A stretch of 18,999 bases of DNA from Alphaproteobacteria bacterium (GTDB taxonomy: Bacteria; Pseudomonadota; Alphaproteobacteria; Rickettsiales; UBA6187), in assembly GCA_024280585.1 (NCBI GenBank), contig JAJRPW010000111.1:1-18999 (forward strand), given 5' to 3'. The position numbers and the translations under genes were made by a program. The notes below the pieces were generated by a model. That model was not told the origin of the DNA and made no database searches. It worked only from the letters and a program-made list of their open reading frames with translations. Positions 1 through 7,956 of the stretch are shown here, one piece after another; the first letter of the stretch is position 1; every line of letters begins with the position of its first letter.

Positions 1-251
1 AGCGTGCCTTCAACGTAAACTTTAGAGCCTTTCTTTAAATATTGCCTGGCAATATTTATCAGACCCGGGCTGAAAATCACGATACGGTGCCACTCTGTTT
101 TTTCCTTGCGTTCGCCAGAGGATTTATCGCGCCATGATTCAGTAGTAGCGATGCGTAAATTACCAATTTCGCGGCCATCTTGTGTGCTGCGAACTTCTGG
201 ATCTGCGCCCAAATTTCCGATTAAAATAACCTTATTAACTGAACCTGCCAT
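1..251 (-). CDS. ssb: Single-stranded DNA-binding protein, 5' part (cut by window edge)
   Basis: The first 83 codons of an SSB read from an ATG at 251-249 to the window edge. The protein opens MAGSVNKVILIGNLG, then has DPEVR, the pair GREIGNLRIATTESW, and TEWHRIVIF, which follow the beta strands of the bacterial SSB OB fold in order. The family binds single-stranded DNA as a tetramer and recruits replication and repair proteins through an acidic C-terminal tail; that tail lies outside the window and cannot be checked. The start is the usual position for the family, two residues before the conserved SVNKV. The gene is divergent from acnA, with 175 bases between the two start codons. Identification is firm from the conserved N-terminal third. 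Confidence 0.95.
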   Translation of the reverse strand, partial: MAGSVNKVILIGNLGADPEVRSTQDGREIGNLRIATTESWRDKSSGERKEKTEWHRIVIFSPGLINIARQYLKKGSKVYVEGT

Positions 252-290
252 AATGTAACCCACGATTTTATTATTGATAAAGAGATTGGC

Positions 291-319
291 AGAATAATCC
301 CTTCTGCACAATTATGCAA
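291..319 (-). promoter_or_regulatory. Candidate promoter of ssb
   Basis: On the minus strand TTGCAT (319-314) and TATTCT (296-291) are separated by exactly 17 bases, a sigma-70-like arrangement that would start transcription about 35 bases before the ssb ATG. This is a match by eye only. No equally good promoter was seen for acnA in the same 175-base gap. Confidence 0.35.
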
Positions 320-426
320 GAGCATATAAATAAAAAAATATATAGTTGCAAGATTATTGTTTGTCAGAGTGAAAAAACTAGTGTAAAGGTTGGGGGGGTA
401 AATTTAAAAATACTGAGGTACAGTAA

Positions 427-3108
427 ATGAGTAAAATAGGACAGGATAGTCTAAAAACGCGTAAGACCCTTGAAGTAAATGGTAAATCATACGATTATTT
501 CAGTATAAAAGCGGCGGAAAATGCGCTTGGCGAGGATTTCTCGCGCTTGCCATTTTCGTTGAAAATTCTGCTGGAAAATCTGCTGCGCTTTGAAGATGGC
601 AGCAGCGTTAAAGTTGATGATATAAAAGCACTCGCGCAATGGTTGAAGGATAAAAAATCAACGCATGAAATCGCATATCGTCCGGCGCGGGTTTTAATGC
701 AGGATTTTACTGGCGTGCCAGCCGTTGTCGATTTGGCTGCTATGCGCGATGCAGTAAGCGATTTAGGCGGTGATCCGACAAAAATAAATCCGCTTGCCGC
801 TGTTGATTTGGTGATTGATCACTCGGTTCAGGTTGATAAGTATGGTGATGCCAGCGCATTCGAGGAAAATGTAGAGATTGAAATGCAGCGTAACCGCGAG
901 CGTTATGAGTTTTTGCGTTGGGGGCAGGAGGCGTTTGATAATTTTCGCGTAGTCCCGCCTGGCACAGGAATATGTCACCAGGTTAACCTCGAATATCTCG
1001 CTAAAGTTGTATGGACTAAGGAGGAGGGTGGTAAAAATATCGCTTATCCCGATACTGTTGTCGGCACCGATTCACATACGACAATGATTAACGGCCTGGC
1101 TGTTTTGGGCTGGGGTGTCGGTGGAATTGAGGCCGAGGCTGCTATGCTCGGACAGCCTGTATCCATGGTGATTCCCGAGGTAATCGGCTTTAAATTAACG
1201 GGTGATTTGAAGGAGGGAACAACTGCAACCGATGTCGTTTTAACAGTTACACAAATGTTGCGCGCAAAAGGTGTGGTCGGCAAATTCGTTGAGTATTTTG
1301 GGGATGGTTTGACAAGGCTTTCGCTGGCAGACCGTGCTACATTGGCCAATATGGCACCTGAATACGGGGCAACTTGCGGGTTTTTCCCGGTTGATGAAGA
1401 AACAATTAAATATTTGCAGCTAACCGCGCGCGATGAAGATGCGATTGCGCTGGTTGAAGAATATGCAAAAGCGCAGGGTATGTGGCGTGATTCGGCCGCA
1501 GCTGATCCTATATTTACCGATATTATGGAGCTGGATTTGGGAGTGGTTGAACCATGTATTTCTGGCCCTAAACGTCCGCAGGATAAGGTTTTATTATCGG
1601 ATGCGGTGGCGGCTTTTGCCAAAGAATTGCCGGGTTTGGGCGGTGGTGATTTAAGTAAAAGGGCTGATGTCGCAAATGAAAACTATCAGTTGAGTAACGG
1701 CAGTGTTGTGATTGCGGCGATAACGAGCTGTACAAATACTTCGAATCCATCGGTGATGCTGGCCGCTGGTTTGGTGGCTAAAAAGGCTCTGGCAAAGGGT
1801 TTGAAGTCTAAGCCATGGGTGAAAACCTCGCTGGCCCCTGGTTCAAAAGTTGTAACGGAATATTTGCAAAGCGCCGGGCTTAATGATGATCTGGATCAGC
1901 TTGGGTTTAATCTTGTTGGCTACGGTTGCACAACTTGTATTGGAAATTCAGGGCCTTTAAAGGAAAACCTCGAGCAAAGCATTAAGAGTAATGATTTGAC
2001 CGTTTGTTCGGTTTTATCGGGCAATCGTAATTTTGAGGGGCGGGTGCATCCCCTTGTAAAAGCTAACTATTTGGCCTCACCGCCGCTGGTTGTGGCTTAT
2101 GCGCTGGCCGGCTCGATGAATATTGATATAAGCAAAGATCCGATTGCACAAAATGATGCAGGTGAAGATGTCTATTTAAAGGATATTTGGCCGACAAATA
2201 ATGAGATATCTCAGTTGGTTGCAAAGGATGTTTCACCTAAAATGTTCGCTGAAAAATACGGTGATGTGTTCAAAGGTGATGAGCATTGGCAAAAAATTAA
2301 GGTAGAGGGCGGAAATAATTACGGTTGGGGCGAGAGTAGTTATATAAAAAAACCGCCTTATTTTGAAGGGATGTCAATGGATTTGGATGTTGTAGGCGAC
2401 GTGAAAGGGGCTAATATACTGGCTCTTTTGGGTGATAGCATAACAACGGATCATATTTCTCCGGCTGGCGCGATTGCAAAAGATGGTCCGGCGGCAAAAT
2501 ATTTGCAGGAAAATGGCGTAGATCCAGCGGATTTTAACTCATTTGGTTCGCGTCGTGGTAATCATGAGGTTATGATGCGCGGCACTTTCGCTAATATTCG
2601 CATTCAAAATGAGATGGCTGCTGGCACAACCGGAGGTTACACGACGTATATACCAGGCGGTCAGGTGATGAGCATTTATGACGCGGCTATGAAATATAAG
2701 GAGTCCGGAACTTCGCTGGTGGTGATTGGCGGCAAGGATTATGGCATGGGTTCGTCGCGTGATTGGGCCGCAAAAGGAACGTTGCTGCTTGGTGTAAAAG
2801 CCGTAATTGCTGAGAGTTTCGAGCGAATACATCGTTCAAATTTGATTGGTATGGGCGTGTTGCCGCTGGTTTTTAAAGATAATGTGAATCGAAAAACGCT
2901 AGGTCTGGATGGAAGTGAAGTTATTGATATAACTGGAATTTCTAGTGGTATCACCCCGCGTATGGATGTTTCTTGTGTAATCACCAAAAAAGATGGATCA
3001 GTTGAAAATATCAAATTATTATGTCGGATTGATACGTCCGATGAGGTGGGATATTTCAATAATGGCGGGATATTACACAATGTAATCAGAGACTTGATTC
3101 AGGTTTAA
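427..3108 (+). CDS. acnA: Aconitate hydratase (aconitase A)
   Basis: An 893-residue aconitase of the AcnA/IRP1 family, which interconverts citrate and isocitrate in the TCA cycle using a [4Fe-4S] cluster. The three cluster-ligand cysteines are present: C435 in SCTNTSNP, and C501 and C504 in YGCTTCIGNSGPL. Family landmarks seen in order include PGTGICHQVNLEYLA, VGTDSHTTMINGLAVLGWGVGG, the domain-4 swivel stretch LLGDSITTDHISPAG with FNSFGSRRGNHEVMMRGTFAN, and YGMGSSRDWAAKG near the C-terminus. Length is that expected of bacterial AcnA. The ATG is preceded by GAGGT with 7 bases of spacing. It stands alone on its strand; its TAA overlaps the stop codon of the convergent lipoprotein gene, so no separate terminator fits between them. 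No anomaly in the protein. Confidence 0.98.
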   Translation: MSKIGQDSLKTRKTLEVNGKSYDYFSIKAAENALGEDFSRLPFSLKILLENLLRFEDGSSVKVDDIKALAQWLKDKKSTHEIAYRPARVLMQDFTGVPAVVDLAAMRDAVSDLGGDPTKINPLAAVDLVIDHSVQVDKYGDASAFEENVEIEMQRNRERYEFLRWGQEAFDNFRVVPPGTGICHQVNLEYLAKVVWTKEEGGKNIAYPDTVVGTDSHTTMINGLAVLGWGVGGIEAEAAMLGQPVSMVIPEVIGFKLTGDLKEGTTATDVVLTVTQMLRAKGVVGKFVEYFGDGLTRLSLADRATLANMAPEYGATCGFFPVDEETIKYLQLTARDEDAIALVEEYAKAQGMWRDSAAADPIFTDIMELDLGVVEPCISGPKRPQDKVLLSDAVAAFAKELPGLGGGDLSKRADVANENYQLSNGSVVIAAITSCTNTSNPSVMLAAGLVAKKALAKGLKSKPWVKTSLAPGSKVVTEYLQSAGLNDDLDQLGFNLVGYGCTTCIGNSGPLKENLEQSIKSNDLTVCSVLSGNRNFEGRVHPLVKANYLASPPLVVAYALAGSMNIDISKDPIAQNDAGEDVYLKDIWPTNNEISQLVAKDVSPKMFAEKYGDVFKGDEHWQKIKVEGGNNYGWGESSYIKKPPYFEGMSMDLDVVGDVKGANILALLGDSITTDHISPAGAIAKDGPAAKYLQENGVDPADFNSFGSRRGNHEVMMRGTFANIRIQNEMAAGTTGGYTTYIPGGQVMSIYDAAMKYKESGTSLVVIGGKDYGMGSSRDWAAKGTLLLGVKAVIAESFERIHRSNLIGMGVLPLVFKDNVNRKTLGLDGSEVIDITGISSGITPRMDVSCVITKKDGSVENIKLLCRIDTSDEVGYFNNGGILHNVIRDLIQV

Positions 3109-3377
3109 CCGTCGCCTATGGTGCCGCCTGTTCGTTTTATTACCCGGAATTCTTGTACGAGGTAGCCGTTTTTGCAATCTCTATCTGCGGATTTTTGGAG
3201 GTAATAGCCAAATTTTCCAAATATTATTGGTTGCAATGTTAGTGTGCTAACTATTGATGATGCTCTATTGCCGCCGCAAACTACTATTTCGCCAGTTTTG
3301 TCGTTTTTAAGCGTCGTTTGTGGGGTGGAGCAGGCGCTTAATAATGCTGTTATTGCGATTAAAATGATTTTTTTCAT
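3105..3377 (-). CDS. Small predicted lipoprotein of unknown function
   Basis: A 90-residue protein with a lipoprotein signal: KK, a hydrophobic stretch IILIAITALLSA, then a lipobox LLSAC with the acylated cysteine at position 16. The mature part has two further cysteines, one in IVVCGGNR and one in SADRDCKNGY, with aromatic and Gln residues after them (YLVQEF). This pattern resembles small envelope lipoproteins seen in other proteobacteria, but I do not recognise a named function. AGAG lies about 11 bases before the ATG. The gene is convergent with acnA and its stop codon is shifted by one base against the acnA stop. Upstream, the rfbD gene runs in the same direction and ends 63 bases before this start. 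A promoter lies in that gap, so it is probably transcribed on its own as well as by read-through. Confidence 0.8.
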   Translation of the reverse strand: MKKIILIAITALLSACSTPQTTLKNDKTGEIVVCGGNRASSIVSTLTLQPIIFGKFGYYLQKSADRDCKNGYLVQEFRVIKRTGGTIGDG

Positions 3378-3415
3378 TGTTGTTTTTCTCTTTTATAAAT
3401 TTACACTATATATTA

Positions 3416-3444
3416 TGTATACTATATATAACGATAAGTGTCAA
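3416..3444 (-). promoter_or_regulatory. Sigma-70-like promoter of the small lipoprotein gene
   Basis: On the minus strand a consensus -35 TTGACA (3444-3439) is followed, after 17 bases, by TATACA (3421-3416). The TGA inside the -35 hexamer is the stop codon of rfbD (3443-3441), so the promoter begins within the end of that gene. The spacer and downstream DNA are very AT-rich. The match is strong on paper but untested. Confidence 0.6.
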
Positions 3445-4322
3445 CTAAAAGATGCAAAAGCCTTGTCTAAACTTTCCTCCCAGGTTGGAAGCTCTGTGTT
3501 TAAAGAGTTTTTGGCCTTTTCGCAATTAAGGCGGGAGTTCTTAGGGCGTTTCGCCAGAGTTGAATATTGTTCCGAGCTGATTGGGTTTATTTTTTTTACC
3601 CGTAAATCAAGACCATTTTCCTTGGCTTTTTCAAATATTTTACAGGCGAAGCCATACCAGTTAGTTTCCCCCCGGTTACATAAATTATATATTCCGCTTG
3701 GAAAAATACTCATTTTTAAGGAATTTTTTAGTGCAATAACAATGGCTTGGCTGAGGTCAGGGGCGTAGGTCGGTGCGCCAATTTGGTCGTTAATTATGCT
3801 CAATTCTTCTCGTTCCTTGCCAAGTTTTAACATGGTAGTCAGAAAATTTTGCCTCGTAACGTCATATATCCAAGACGTACGGAAAATCAGGTATTTACAG
3901 CCAGATTCACGGATTTTTTGCTCCCCATCCAGCTTAGTTTTTCCGTATATATTAATGGGGCTAGGCGAATCCTCTTCTTTGCGTGCGGTATTAGAGCCGC
4001 TATCACCAAATACATAATCAGTTGATATATGCACTAGAGGAGTATTGTTTTCGAGGCAAAATTTTGCTAAATTTCCCGGGATAGTTGCATTAGCGCGATA
4101 AGCTGCCTCATGATTCGACTCGGCCAGGTCGACTTTTGTATAGGCTGTTGCATTAATTATGGCTTGGATGTCAATTCCATCCAGCGACGATTTAATATTG
4201 TCGTAGATAGAAAAATCACTGTCTTGCCAGGCAAAAACAACGGATTCATCACCTAAAATCGTCGCCAATGCCGATCCAACCTGGCCGTTTTCCCCATAAA
4301 TGATAATTTTTTTGTTATTCAA
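3441..4322 (-). CDS. rfbD: dTDP-4-dehydrorhamnose reductase
   Basis: A 293-residue short-chain dehydrogenase/reductase of the RmlD family, which reduces dTDP-4-keto-L-rhamnose to dTDP-L-rhamnose with NAD(P)H. The nucleotide-binding motif GENGQVG is at residues 10-16, the STDYVFG motif at 100-106, and the catalytic YxxxK pair is Y126 and K130 in YGKTKLDGEQ. The FRTSWIYD and NQIGAPTYA-like (NDQIGAPTYAPDLSQAI) stretches are typical of RmlD. The start codon appears to be TTG: it lies 4 bases after the rfbA stop, no in-frame ATG exists nearby, and the Rossmann strand begins at once (NNKKIIIYG). GGA sits about 8-10 bases before it. This spacing suggests translational coupling to rfbA. It is the last gene of the rfbBAD operon. 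The absent rfbC would be needed to make its substrate. Confidence 0.95.
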   Translation of the reverse strand: MNNKKIIIYGENGQVGSALATILGDESVVFAWQDSDFSIYDNIKSSLDGIDIQAIINATAYTKVDLAESNHEAAYRANATIPGNLAKFCLENNTPLVHISTDYVFGDSGSNTARKEEDSPSPINIYGKTKLDGEQKIRESGCKYLIFRTSWIYDVTRQNFLTTMLKLGKEREELSIINDQIGAPTYAPDLSQAIVIALKNSLKMSIFPSGIYNLCNRGETNWYGFACKIFEKAKENGLDLRVKKINPISSEQYSTLAKRPKNSRLNCEKAKNSLNTELPTWEESLDKAFASFS

Positions 4323-4326
4323 ATAC

Positions 4327-5241
4327 TTATCCGTAATAGTTCATGTTTAAATTTACCATGGAATTTTCACTACTTCCCTCGCTGACTATTTCGCTTAAGT
4401 ATTTTCCATAGTCATTATTGCCATAATCACAAGCAATTTTCAGCAACCGCTCACTGTCAATAAAGCCTTTATGGTAGGCTATTTCTTCGATACAACCGAT
4501 TTTTAAGCCCTGTCGTTTTTCAATTGCTTGTATGAAATTTGATGCGCTAAGAAGCGAATCGGGAGTACCCGTGTCAAGCCAAGCCATGCCGCGCCCAAAA
4601 CATTCAACTCGCAACTCGCCGTTTTTTAGATATTCATTGTTTACATCGGTGATTTCCAGCTCACCACGAGCGGATGGCTTTAGATTTTTAGCAATTTCGG
4701 TGACCTTATTGTCATAAAAGTATATCCCGGTTACAGCCCAGTTTGAACGAGGCTCCGCCGGCTTTTCCTCAATAGAAATAGCGTTTTTATCCTTATCGAA
4801 CTCTACGACACCATAACGTTCTGGATCAGTTACATGGTAGCCGAAAACTGTTGCTCCTTGCGTTAATTTTGTCGATTGTGAAAGAGTTTTAGCTAGCCCA
4901 GTGCCATAGTAAAGATTGTCGCCAAGAATCAAACATACCGGCGAATCATCAATAAATTCTTCGCCTATAATAAAGGCTTTGGCGATACCATCTGGCTTTA
5001 ACTGTTCCTTATAAGAAATTGAAATTCCAAGATTTTCCCCATCTCCAAGCAGGTTTTTAATTGAAGGTAAATCACGAGGTGTGCTAATTATCAAAATATC
5101 CTTGATTCCTGCCAACATCAGGGTTGACAATGGATAAAAAATCATTGGTTTGTCATATAACGGGATCACCTGTTTGCTGATAGATTTTGTCATCGGCATT
5201 AACCTGGTGCCCGACCCACCTGCTAAAATTATACCCTTCAT
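4327..5241 (-). CDS. rfbA: Glucose-1-phosphate thymidylyltransferase
   Basis: A 304-residue nucleotidyltransferase that joins dTTP and glucose-1-phosphate to give dTDP-glucose, the first step of dTDP-sugar synthesis. The N-terminal signature MKGIILAGGSGTRL is present, followed by SKQVIPLYDKPMIFYPL, LGDNLYYG (metal and substrate binding), and the C-terminal ARGELEITDVN and GRGMAWLDTGTPDSL stretches. I chose the ATG at 5241 rather than the one four codons upstream (5253) because GAGG lies 6 bases before it and because the family begins at MKGIILAGG. The gap to the preceding rfbB is 21 bases. Length is slightly above the usual 290 or so, owing to a longer Asn/Ser-rich C-terminus. Confidence 0.96.
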   Translation of the reverse strand: MKGIILAGGSGTRLMPMTKSISKQVIPLYDKPMIFYPLSTLMLAGIKDILIISTPRDLPSIKNLLGDGENLGISISYKEQLKPDGIAKAFIIGEEFIDDSPVCLILGDNLYYGTGLAKTLSQSTKLTQGATVFGYHVTDPERYGVVEFDKDKNAISIEEKPAEPRSNWAVTGIYFYDNKVTEIAKNLKPSARGELEITDVNNEYLKNGELRVECFGRGMAWLDTGTPDSLLSASNFIQAIEKRQGLKIGCIEEIAYHKGFIDSERLLKIACDYGNNDYGKYLSEIVSEGSSENSMVNLNMNYYG

Positions 5242-5262
5242 GTATCGCCTCATATATTGCTG

Positions 5263-6306
5263 TTAAGGTGCTGTTTTTAAATTTTTTTCAGTAAGTTGTA
5301 TTTGCCAATCCTGATTTTTTAAATACCATTGGATCGTAGATTTTAACCCTGAAATAAAATCGTATTTTCTAGTAAAACCAAGCTCTTGCTCTGCCTTTGT
5401 GTCATTAATGGCATAGCGTAAATCGTGCCCGGCTCGATCCGACACAAAACTTATTTGCTCTTTATACGACTCCCCGTTTTTTTTCGGATGTATTGCATCA
5501 AGTTCTTCACATAAGTTATTGACTAAATTCAAGTTATTTTCCTCAGCCTTTCCGCCAAAACAATAAGTCTGGCCGGGCTTTCCTTTAGTAAGAGCAAGGT
5601 AAATTCCTGCACAATGATCCTCCACATGAATCCAGTCGCGGATATTTTTACCATCACCATAAACCGGCAAGTTTTCCCCCGATATAGCATGCGAAATCAT
5701 AAGTGGAATAAGCTTTTCCGGATATTGCCTCGGCCCGTAATTATTGCTGCAATTAGTGATAATAGTCGGTAAATCGTATGTTTCAAACCACGCTTTCACT
5801 AAATGATCAGCCGCCGCTTTGCTGGCTGAATATGGTGAACTTGGCGCGTATGAGGTGGTTTCGGAGAATTTTTCTTCAGAATCCAGCGCCAAAGAACCGT
5901 AAACCTCATCGGTCGAAATTTGTATGTAACGGAAATTAGATTTTTTGTCACCGCTCAAGCCGCTCCAATATGACCGGCAAGCCTCTAACATAGAGTGGGT
6001 ACCGTTTATATTGGTTTTGATAAAAATATTTGAGGAATTGATAGAGTTGTCAACGTGCGATTCAGCCGCAAAATTAATAACCGCATCAATATTATTTTCA
6101 GCCAATAATTTTTTAACGAGAGGAGTGTCGCAAATATCACCCTTGACCAGGCTATATTCCCCGTCAATCCAGGATAAATTATCTTCATTCCCAGCATAAG
6201 TCAGCGCATCAAGCACTATGACCTCATCGCCACGCTCAATAGATTGCGCAACAAATGTGCTGCCTATAAATCCAGCTCCGCCCGTAATTAGTAATTTTCG
6301 TGACAT
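5263..6306 (-). CDS. rfbB: dTDP-glucose 4,6-dehydratase
   Basis: A 347-residue NAD-dependent extended short-chain dehydrogenase/reductase that converts dTDP-glucose to dTDP-4-keto-6-deoxyglucose. Seen in order: the Rossmann motif TGGAGFIGS (8-16), DALTYAGN, NFAAESHVD (78-86), the catalytic T-D-E triad at 132-134 within STDEVYG, the YSASK motif with Y159 and K163, NNYGPRQYPEKLIPL, and YGDGKNIRDWIHVEDH. These are diagnostic of RmlB. Length is normal. It is the first gene of the rfbB-rfbA-rfbD operon and diverges from efp. AAGG lies about 9 bases before the ATG. The products would feed rhamnose or another deoxysugar into surface polysaccharide. Confidence 0.97.
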   Translation of the reverse strand: MSRKLLITGGAGFIGSTFVAQSIERGDEVIVLDALTYAGNEDNLSWIDGEYSLVKGDICDTPLVKKLLAENNIDAVINFAAESHVDNSINSSNIFIKTNINGTHSMLEACRSYWSGLSGDKKSNFRYIQISTDEVYGSLALDSEEKFSETTSYAPSSPYSASKAAADHLVKAWFETYDLPTIITNCSNNYGPRQYPEKLIPLMISHAISGENLPVYGDGKNIRDWIHVEDHCAGIYLALTKGKPGQTYCFGGKAEENNLNLVNNLCEELDAIHPKKNGESYKEQISFVSDRAGHDLRYAINDTKAEQELGFTRKYDFISGLKSTIQWYLKNQDWQIQLTEKNLKTAP

Positions 6307-6338
6307 GTAATGGTGCCTTTTGATTATTAAAAAGGTAT

Positions 6339-6365
6339 ATTATATAGGATTTATTCATTTGTCAT
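6339..6365 (-). promoter_or_regulatory. Candidate promoter of the rfbBAD operon
   Basis: On the minus strand a perfect -10 TATAAT (6344-6339) lies 33 bases before the rfbB start. An ATGACA hexamer (6365-6360) could serve as -35, but the spacer is only 15 bases, shorter than ideal. The -10 is more convincing than the -35. Confidence 0.4.
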
Positions 6366-6454
6366 TAAAAGATGTTTATTTTCTGCGTTATGTAATATAT
6401 AGTGCGCCAATATTGTAAACACTGTTAGCCATCAATTATTATAAGAGCCAAACT

Positions 6455-7021
6455 ATGAAAATTAATGCAAACTCCCTAAGGCCAGGTAACATACTGGAGT
6501 ATAAGAATAAATTATGGGTAATTTTAAAGCTTTCGCGCACACAGCCAGGAAAAGGCGGAGCGTTTGTCCAGGCCGAAATGAAGGATATAAAAGAAGGAAC
6601 CAAGCTAAATGAACGTTTTCGCTCGAATGAGGGCGTCGAAAAAGCGCATCTGGACACTCAGGAATATCAGTTTTTGTATATGGATGGCGACAATTTGACG
6701 TTAATGGATGTCAATAGTTACGAACAAATTTCGGTAGCAAGAGAAGTGGTGGGCGAATCGGCTGTGTACCTAAAAGATAGCATGATGGTCAATGTAGTAA
6801 GCCACGAATCCTCGCCAATCGCTGTAGAACTGCCGGAAGAAGTGGCTTTTAAGGTGGTCGAGGCCGACGCTGTTGTAAAAGGTCAAACCGCCGCGTCCTC
6901 GAATAAACCTGCCATTTTAGAAAATGGCGTAAGAGTTATGGTACCGCCATTTATCGAAAGCGGCGACGTAATAATCGTGAAAACCGCTGACGGGGCTTAT
7001 GTTGGCCGCGAAAAATCTTAA
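6455..7021 (+). CDS. efp: Translation elongation factor P
   Basis: A 188-residue EF-P, which binds between the P and E sites of the ribosome and relieves stalling at consecutive prolines. The KOW-like N-terminal domain carries the loop RTQPGKGGAF with the tip lysine at K33, the position that is beta-lysylated in EF-P of organisms carrying EpmA; whether that happens here cannot be told from the window. The middle and C-terminal OB domains follow (YLYMDGDNLTLMD-like stretch YQFLYMDGDNLTLMD, then GQTAASSNKPAILENG and the terminal GDVIIVKTADGAYVGR). Length is standard. AAGAG lies about 8 bases before the ATG. It is divergent from rfbB and followed after 9 bases by the suhB-like gene, probably as a two-gene operon. 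Confidence 0.97.
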   Translation: MKINANSLRPGNILEYKNKLWVILKLSRTQPGKGGAFVQAEMKDIKEGTKLNERFRSNEGVEKAHLDTQEYQFLYMDGDNLTLMDVNSYEQISVAREVVGESAVYLKDSMMVNVVSHESSPIAVELPEEVAFKVVEADAVVKGQTAASSNKPAILENGVRVMVPPFIESGDVIIVKTADGAYVGREKS

Positions 7022-7030
7022 GGTAAATAT

Positions 7031-7822
7031 ATGAAAGCATACTCAGCCAATATAAATATCATGATGGGCGCCGTACAAAAAGCGCGACGGGTTTTGGTGC
7101 GGGATTTCGGCGAAATTGAAAATCTGCAAACATCACGTAAGGGCCCTGAAGATTTCGTATCAAAATCCTATGATAAAGTTGAAGATATATTACTAAGAGA
7201 GCTACAGAAATCCCATCCTGATTATGGGTTTTTATCGGAGAATTCGGGTGAAATTGAAGGTGAGAATAAAGAATATCGCTGGATTATTGAACCAATTGAC
7301 GGCATCATTAACTTTACACATGGTCAGCCGTTTTTCTGCGTAAATATAGCACTGGAAAAATGTGTAGACGGAGAGGCGCCGGAAATCATTGCTGCAGTGG
7401 TATGCGCACCTGCTTTAAGGGAGATGTTTTGGGCAGAAAAGGGCGGCGGAGCCTGGCTTGAAACTGAAGATTGTATCCGATCAAGACTTAGAGTATCAGG
7501 GCGCAAAAAGATTGAGGACTCTCTGCTTGCAGTTGATTCTTATGCAAATGATGTGAAGAAAATTGGTGCAGTGGCTGAGGGTTTTAGCGATATACGCTGT
7601 TTTGGATCGACTACATTGTCTTTGATTTATGTCGCGGCGGGGCGTTTTGATGCGCTAATTGGGCATAAATTCGGCTATGGTGATGTAGCAGCCGGCATGT
7701 TTTTTGTAAAAGAGGCTGGTGGGGCGCTTTTTGATACAAAAGCTAAGGATAAAATCATGGAAAGCCAAAGCCTTGTAGCGGCCAATGCGGATTTGTCATT
7801 TCAGATTTTAAAGCGTTTATAG
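7031..7822 (+). CDS. Inositol monophosphatase family protein (SuhB-like) with altered active site
   Basis: A 263-residue member of the inositol monophosphatase/SuhB family. The N-terminus (NIMMGAVQKA, ARRVLVRDFGEIENLQTSRKGP) is that of alphaproteobacterial SuhB, and the fold motifs are recognisable: PDYGFLSENSG (E70, metal ligand), WIIEPIDGIINF (residues 84-95), FGSTTLSLIYVAAGRFDA, and YGDVAAGMFFVKEAGG (D218, metal ligand). Several catalytic positions differ from the family. In human IMPA1 numbering, Asp47 is replaced by Tyr (Y47 here, in SKSYDKVED), the metal ligand Asp90 by Glu (E87), and Thr95 by Ile (I92). Asp47 and Thr95 together position the attacking water. Ligands equivalent to Glu70, Asp93 (D90) and Asp220 remain. 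The enzyme may be weak or inactive, or have taken a different role; E. coli SuhB has a non-catalytic role in rRNA antitermination. AAGG precedes the ATG by 7 bases. Likely co-transcribed with efp. Confidence 0.88.
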   Translation: MKAYSANINIMMGAVQKARRVLVRDFGEIENLQTSRKGPEDFVSKSYDKVEDILLRELQKSHPDYGFLSENSGEIEGENKEYRWIIEPIDGIINFTHGQPFFCVNIALEKCVDGEAPEIIAAVVCAPALREMFWAEKGGGAWLETEDCIRSRLRVSGRKKIEDSLLAVDSYANDVKKIGAVAEGFSDIRCFGSTTLSLIYVAAGRFDALIGHKFGYGDVAAGMFFVKEAGGALFDTKAKDKIMESQSLVAANADLSFQILKRL

Positions 7823-7889
7823 CGCATCTCGTTTGATATTAAAACATGTCAATTATCGCCTCATATATGTTTAATACACTTCGTCTCGA

Positions 7890-7918
7890 TTTCAATAATA
7901 AAGCAGATACACTATACG
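7890..7918 (+). promoter_or_regulatory. Weak candidate promoter for tRNA-Met
   Basis: TTTCAA (7890-7895) and TATACG (7913-7918) are spaced by 17 bases, about 60 bases before the tRNA. Both hexamers deviate from consensus. If real, the transcript leader would contain the two hairpins at 7937-7975. Confidence 0.25.
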
Positions 7919-7936
7919 TAAATAATTGCTAGACAT

Positions 7937-7955
7937 TTAGCTCCAAAGGGGCTAA
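7937..7955 (+). repeat. Hairpin 1 upstream of tRNA-Met
   Basis: TTAGCTCC pairs with GGGGCTAA across an AAA loop: 8 base pairs with one wobble. It is immediately followed by a second hairpin. It could be part of a terminator for the efp-suhB unit or a leader structure of the tRNA transcript. Confidence 0.55.
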
Positions 7956-7956
7956 T

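Noticed and set aside
1044..1622. A 192-codon open frame on the minus strand inside acnA
   Set aside because: It is antisense to a fully conserved aconitase, is rich in Ser, Thr, Ala and Pro as expected of a shadow frame, and has no recognisable domain.
3244..3768. A 174-codon plus-strand frame across the lipoprotein and rfbD
   Set aside because: It lies opposite two recognised genes and a promoter region, and its sequence shows no domain or signal that makes sense.
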